From Bacteroidales bacterium (GTDB taxonomy: Bacteria; Bacteroidota; Bacteroidia; Bacteroidales; UBA4417), in contig JADJHD010000020.1 of NCBI GenBank assembly GCA_016707705.1, forward strand, positions 1-64,000: DNA of 64,000 nt. The letters are read 5' to 3'. The first letter of the stretch is position 1, and each line of letters opens with the position of its first letter. The notes under the pieces are model-generated. The model was not told where the DNA came from. It worked only from the letters and a program-made list of their open reading frames with translations, and ran no database searches. Below are positions 60,933-64,000 of this stretch, piece by piece. The translations under genes and the position numbers were made by a program.

Positions 60933-61432
60933 TAAGCATCCTGAAATTGATGAGAACAGCCGACTCTCAGAAGCTGTAATAGGAATATAATTTAATCGGA
61001 ACCATGTCTGCAAAGTACCAAGGCCCTTCCGGACATTCTAACATCAAACCAAACCCATCGAACAAAGGGCTATGTTTCTGGCTCAGAGGTTCCTTAATGG
61101 GTTAGCTTATTGATGAATCATGAAAACTGGTAAACTGCCTTTAAACTGTATCCCAACGATAATTATCCCTCCCTGTTGATCCCTTCAAAGTTCAAGAATG
61201 AAATAAACCTGCAATTCTGCCTGCCAGATAGCATTGGATTCAGCAGTACAACTGCTGCCAAATGGGATTTCACAATAAAACATGAATTATTATTATATTT
61301 ATCTCGCTAATTGACAAACACTTAACCTTTCTGGCGATTGATTTGATAAATCGTAGCATGAAATTTGCACAATACCCTGAGCACTATAAAAAACTCATTA
61401 CTACAAGTGTTTACTGCCCAACCTCAGAATAC
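60933..61432. other. Gap before the NHL gene
   Basis: 500 bases with no supported gene. It contains a small perfect palindrome CAGCAGT-ACA-ACTGCTG (61241-61257) and a TATATTTA tract near 61295, which may be promoter elements for the NHL gene. The NHL reading frame itself is open from 61343, but the part before 61433 looks non-coding. Confidence 0.5.
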
Positions 61433-62455
61433 ATGATCAAGTCATTGAAAATCATACTGGTAATAGCATTTGTTCTGGGTCTCCAGACACAGTATAGTTT
61501 GGCTCAAATAACTGACGAGCCGCCATTAAATGACTCAATTACTAAGGTTGATATAAAATGGACAGGCACCTGGCCTCCTGAAGACCAACCTGCCAAAGCC
61601 AGAAGCCTGAGAAACAGCTTCAATTCAATTGTGCTGGGAATGCAAACCCCAGAATTGGTAAACCCTGTAGCTATTCTGGCCAATAGTCCGGATGATTATC
61701 TGATTCTTGACCAGGCTAACCGAACAATTTTTCAGATCTCAGGAAAATTGGGTGATATCCCCCAATTTATGAAAAAGAACACCTATGATCTTGCCTCCCT
61801 GGTTGGCATTTGCTCAGGACCTAATTCCAGCGTACTATTCACTGACTCATATTCGGGACAGGTTTTTATAAAAAAGTCAGGTCACAAGCGGCCGGAACTG
61901 CTTAATGATTCACTAAAGTTGCAGCAACCTACAGGGATAGCTTATTTAGAGCAAGAGCATCAGATCTGGGTACTTGAAACCAAGGAGCATTCCATAGCAA
62001 TACTTGATGAAAGTGGAAACAGAATTGGGAAAATTGGAAAAAGAGGAAATGCCAAAGGTGAATTTAACTTTCCAACACATATCTGGGCAGATGCTAAAGG
62101 CTTGGTTTACATAACCGATGCCATGAATTTCAGGGTACAGGTTTTCAATTCGAATGGTGAAGTAGTTTCTGTATTCGGACAGGTTGGAGATGCTTCAGGA
62201 TTTATGGCAAGGCCTAAGGGAATAGCAACTGATTCACATGGAAACATTTATGTAGTGGATGCTTTATTCCATACTGTTCAGGTATTTGACCTGAATGGAA
62301 GATTGCTCATCAGTTTTGGAAATCAGGGTCATGGGAACGCTGAGTTCTGGATGCCTACCGGAATTTTTATTGACAAACAGGACCATATTTTTGTCGCAGA
62401 CACCTATAATTCAAGAGTACAGATTTTTCAAATAACTCACGAAGACAGAAAATGA
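61433..62455 (+). CDS. NHL repeat-containing secreted protein
   Basis: About 340 residues. ATG 61433 gives a clear signal peptide (MIKSLKIILVIAFVLGLQTQ); the longer frame back to TTG 61343 would put a polar stretch before it. The body is an NHL-type six-bladed beta-propeller with repeated phrases such as FPTHIWADAKGLVYITDAMN, RPKGIATDSHGNIYVVDA and MPTGIFIDKQDHIFVADTYNSRVQIF. The stop codon overlaps the start of the next gene as ATGA. NHL propellers are found beside multiheme cytochromes in some metal-reducing bacteria, and the tight coupling here suggests a structural partner of the cytochrome. Confidence 0.9.
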   Translation: MIKSLKIILVIAFVLGLQTQYSLAQITDEPPLNDSITKVDIKWTGTWPPEDQPAKARSLRNSFNSIVLGMQTPELVNPVAILANSPDDYLILDQANRTIFQISGKLGDIPQFMKKNTYDLASLVGICSGPNSSVLFTDSYSGQVFIKKSGHKRPELLNDSLKLQQPTGIAYLEQEHQIWVLETKEHSIAILDESGNRIGKIGKRGNAKGEFNFPTHIWADAKGLVYITDAMNFRVQVFNSNGEVVSVFGQVGDASGFMARPKGIATDSHGNIYVVDALFHTVQVFDLNGRLLISFGNQGHGNAEFWMPTGIFIDKQDHIFVADTYNSRVQIFQITHEDRK

Positions 62456-64000
62456 AAAAACTCGAACTGCTAATTATACTGACCATCATAGGCGCTTTAT
62501 CAACTCAGGCGCAATCTGTTGTTAACACCAAGCACAACCTTTCCATAAGTGGACCCGGATCTGTTAAGGCAATTTCAGAGGATGAAATCTGTGTGTTTTG
62601 CCATACTCCTCATAACAGCCGTCCTGTTGCTCCACTTTGGAACAGGAATGATCCTGGTACCACCTACACTTTATATGCGAGTTCCACCTTACAGGCTTTG
62701 CCCGGACAACCTGATGGCTCCTCCATTCTGTGTCTTTCATGCCATGACGGCACAGTTGCTCTCGGCAGCGTCATAAGCAGACCTTCCACCATACCTATGA
62801 ATGGTGGAAATTTTATGCCTGCCGGTGTAGGAAATCTGGGAAACAACCTTAAAAACGACCACCCCATATCATTCAGTTACACATCCGCCCTGGCTGCAGC
62901 TGACGGACAGCTAAAAACTCCTGCCAGCATTACACCTCCTGTGAATCTCAGGAATGGCAAGGTCCAATGTACTTCCTGCCATGAACCTCATAAAAACCTG
63001 TACTCTGATTTTCTGCTGGCCAGTACACAAAACTCCAACCTCTGCAATAGTTGCCATCAAAGAACCTACTGGACAACCAGTTCGCATAATACTTCTGTAA
63101 AAACATGGAATGGAACCGCACCGGATCCATGGCCCTATTCACCCTGGACAACAGTAGCTGAAAATGGTTGTGAGAATTGTCATAATCCTCATAATTCAAA
63201 CAGCACCAAATTGTTGTTGAAATACTCCACTGAAGAAAACAATTGCCTCGATTGTCACAATGGAAATGCATCTACAAAAAACATTGCGGCTCAGTTTGCC
63301 AAGGCATATAAGCACAATATTACCAGTTATAATGGTATTCATGACGCCAATGAAGCCGCACAGATAACAAATATGCATTCGGAATGTGTTGATTGCCATA
63401 ATCCTCATGCAGCAAGAAACCAGGCTGCAACAGCACCTGCCGTCAACGGATTCCTGCTGGGGGTTAAGGGAATCAATCAGAGTGGCACAGCTGTTAACCC
63501 GGCAACCAACTCCTATGAAATCTGCTACCGCTGCCATGCAGGTAGTGCAGGTGCACCTGCAGCTTCAACCCCAAGGGTCATTGTTCAAAACAATGTCAGG
63601 CTTGAATTTGCACCAGGCAACCCCTCCTATCATTCAGTTGCTGCTGTTGGCGTGAACACTACCGTTCCCAGTCTTATTGCACCCTGGACAACCAGCAGCA
63701 GGATGTATTGTACTGACTGCCATGCAAGTGATGGCACTGGCTCACCAGCCGGCCCTCATGGCTCCATCTACCCGCATATCCTGAAAAGGCAGAACAATAC
63801 AACTGATAACACCGCGGAATCCGCTGCAGCTTATGCCTTATGCTATGGATGTCATAATCGCACCTCCATTCTTGGAGATATATCTTTCAAAGAGCATTCC
63901 AAGCATATTGTGGGCGAAAGAACACCCTGTATTACCTGCCATGACCCGCATGGAATCAGCAGCACCCAGGGAAACAGTACCAATAACTCAAATCTGATAA
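62452..64000 (+). CDS. Multiheme c-type cytochrome with doubled CXXCH motifs, partial at the right edge
   Basis: This frame stays open to the window end (over 516 residues). It has a signal peptide (MKKLELLIILTIIGALSTQA). I count 11 CXXCH motifs so far, among them CVFCHTPHN, CTSCHEPHK, CENCHNPHN, CVDCHNPHA and CITCHDPH, the CxxCHxPH pattern of doubled-CXXCH cytochromes. The start codon overlaps the NHL gene stop by four bases. It resembles cytochromes that carry many hemes in long chains. The total heme number and C terminus lie outside the window. Confidence 0.9.
   Translation, partial: MKKLELLIILTIIGALSTQAQSVVNTKHNLSISGPGSVKAISEDEICVFCHTPHNSRPVAPLWNRNDPGTTYTLYASSTLQALPGQPDGSSILCLSCHDGTVALGSVISRPSTIPMNGGNFMPAGVGNLGNNLKNDHPISFSYTSALAAADGQLKTPASITPPVNLRNGKVQCTSCHEPHKNLYSDFLLASTQNSNLCNSCHQRTYWTTSSHNTSVKTWNGTAPDPWPYSPWTTVAENGCENCHNPHNSNSTKLLLKYSTEENNCLDCHNGNASTKNIAAQFAKAYKHNITSYNGIHDANEAAQITNMHSECVDCHNPHAARNQAATAPAVNGFLLGVKGINQSGTAVNPATNSYEICYRCHAGSAGAPAASTPRVIVQNNVRLEFAPGNPSYHSVAAVGVNTTVPSLIAPWTTSSRMYCTDCHASDGTGSPAGPHGSIYPHILKRQNNTTDNTAESAAAYALCYGCHNRTSILGDISFKEHSKHIVGERTPCITCHDPHGISSTQGNSTNNSNLI

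Noticed and set aside
47397..64000. A known nitrite reductase (NrfA), hydroxylamine or tetrathionate enzyme as the main cytochrome function
   Set aside because: There is no CXXCK active-site motif, and none of the cytochromes has a catalytic domain beside the heme motifs.

Overview
The window is a chromosomal piece of a Bacteroidota bacterium, most likely of the Bacteroidales/Marinilabiliales type. The evidence is several proteins with C-terminal type IX secretion (T9SS type A) sorting domains, a SusC/SusD pair under an ECF sigma/FecR pair, TAnnTTTG-type promoter -7 boxes, and an OmpA protein with thrombospondin type 3 repeats. No insertion sequence, prophage or CRISPR array is visible. Four otherwise normal genes (the 7TM-HD phosphohydrolase, a metallopeptidase/propeller/barrel protein, dnaK and an iron-sulfur flavoprotein) are each split by what looks like one single-base indel. 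A broken dnaK is hard to accept, so uncorrected assembly or sequencing indels are the simplest explanation.

Positions 1-31278 are mostly housekeeping and envelope genes: a partial HD phosphohydrolase, an NlpC/P60 peptidase, an MFS exporter, pruA, an SDR, a PAP2 phosphatase, an FMN split-barrel protein, a large HExxH protein, a single-domain response regulator, two T9SS cargo proteins, an RluA-type pseudouridine synthase overlapping panB, a lipoprotein, dnaK, an OmpA protein, a SpoU-type methyltransferase divergent from mutS, tRNA-Gly(GCC) and tRNA-Leu(UAA), an Rrf2/methyltransferase/DoxX operon, and a DEAD-family helicase with a DEFD motif.

Positions 31626-47323 form a polysaccharide utilisation locus. 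It has an ECF sigma factor, a FecR anti-sigma factor, a SusC transporter with an STN signalling domain, a SusD-like lipoprotein, a T9SS protein with three lectin-like modules and two Big2 domains, a T9SS metallophosphoesterase carrying the same lectin module, a GH16 glucanase, an HGSNAT-like membrane acyltransferase and an alpha/beta hydrolase. The GH16 motif suggests a beta-1,3-glucan such as laminarin.

Positions 47397-64000 hold the most unusual content, a multiheme cytochrome region. A tight six-gene minus-strand operon (56492 down to 47397) encodes a membrane cytochrome b-like protein, a membrane-anchored Fe-S flavoprotein, a 20-heme cytochrome, a giant cytochrome with 36 CXXCH motifs plus one CX3CH, a predicted outer-membrane beta-barrel, and an OB-fold protein. 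It can be read as a quinone or NAD(P)H to periplasm to outer-membrane electron conduit. A plus-strand group follows (His-rich membrane protein, CDF transporter, cytochrome b561), and then a second cluster (paralogous OB-fold protein, TPR lipoprotein, NHL-repeat protein, and a multiheme CXXCH cytochrome running off the right edge). Extracellular electron transfer is my inference from gene content. Nothing in the sequence shows the terminal acceptor.
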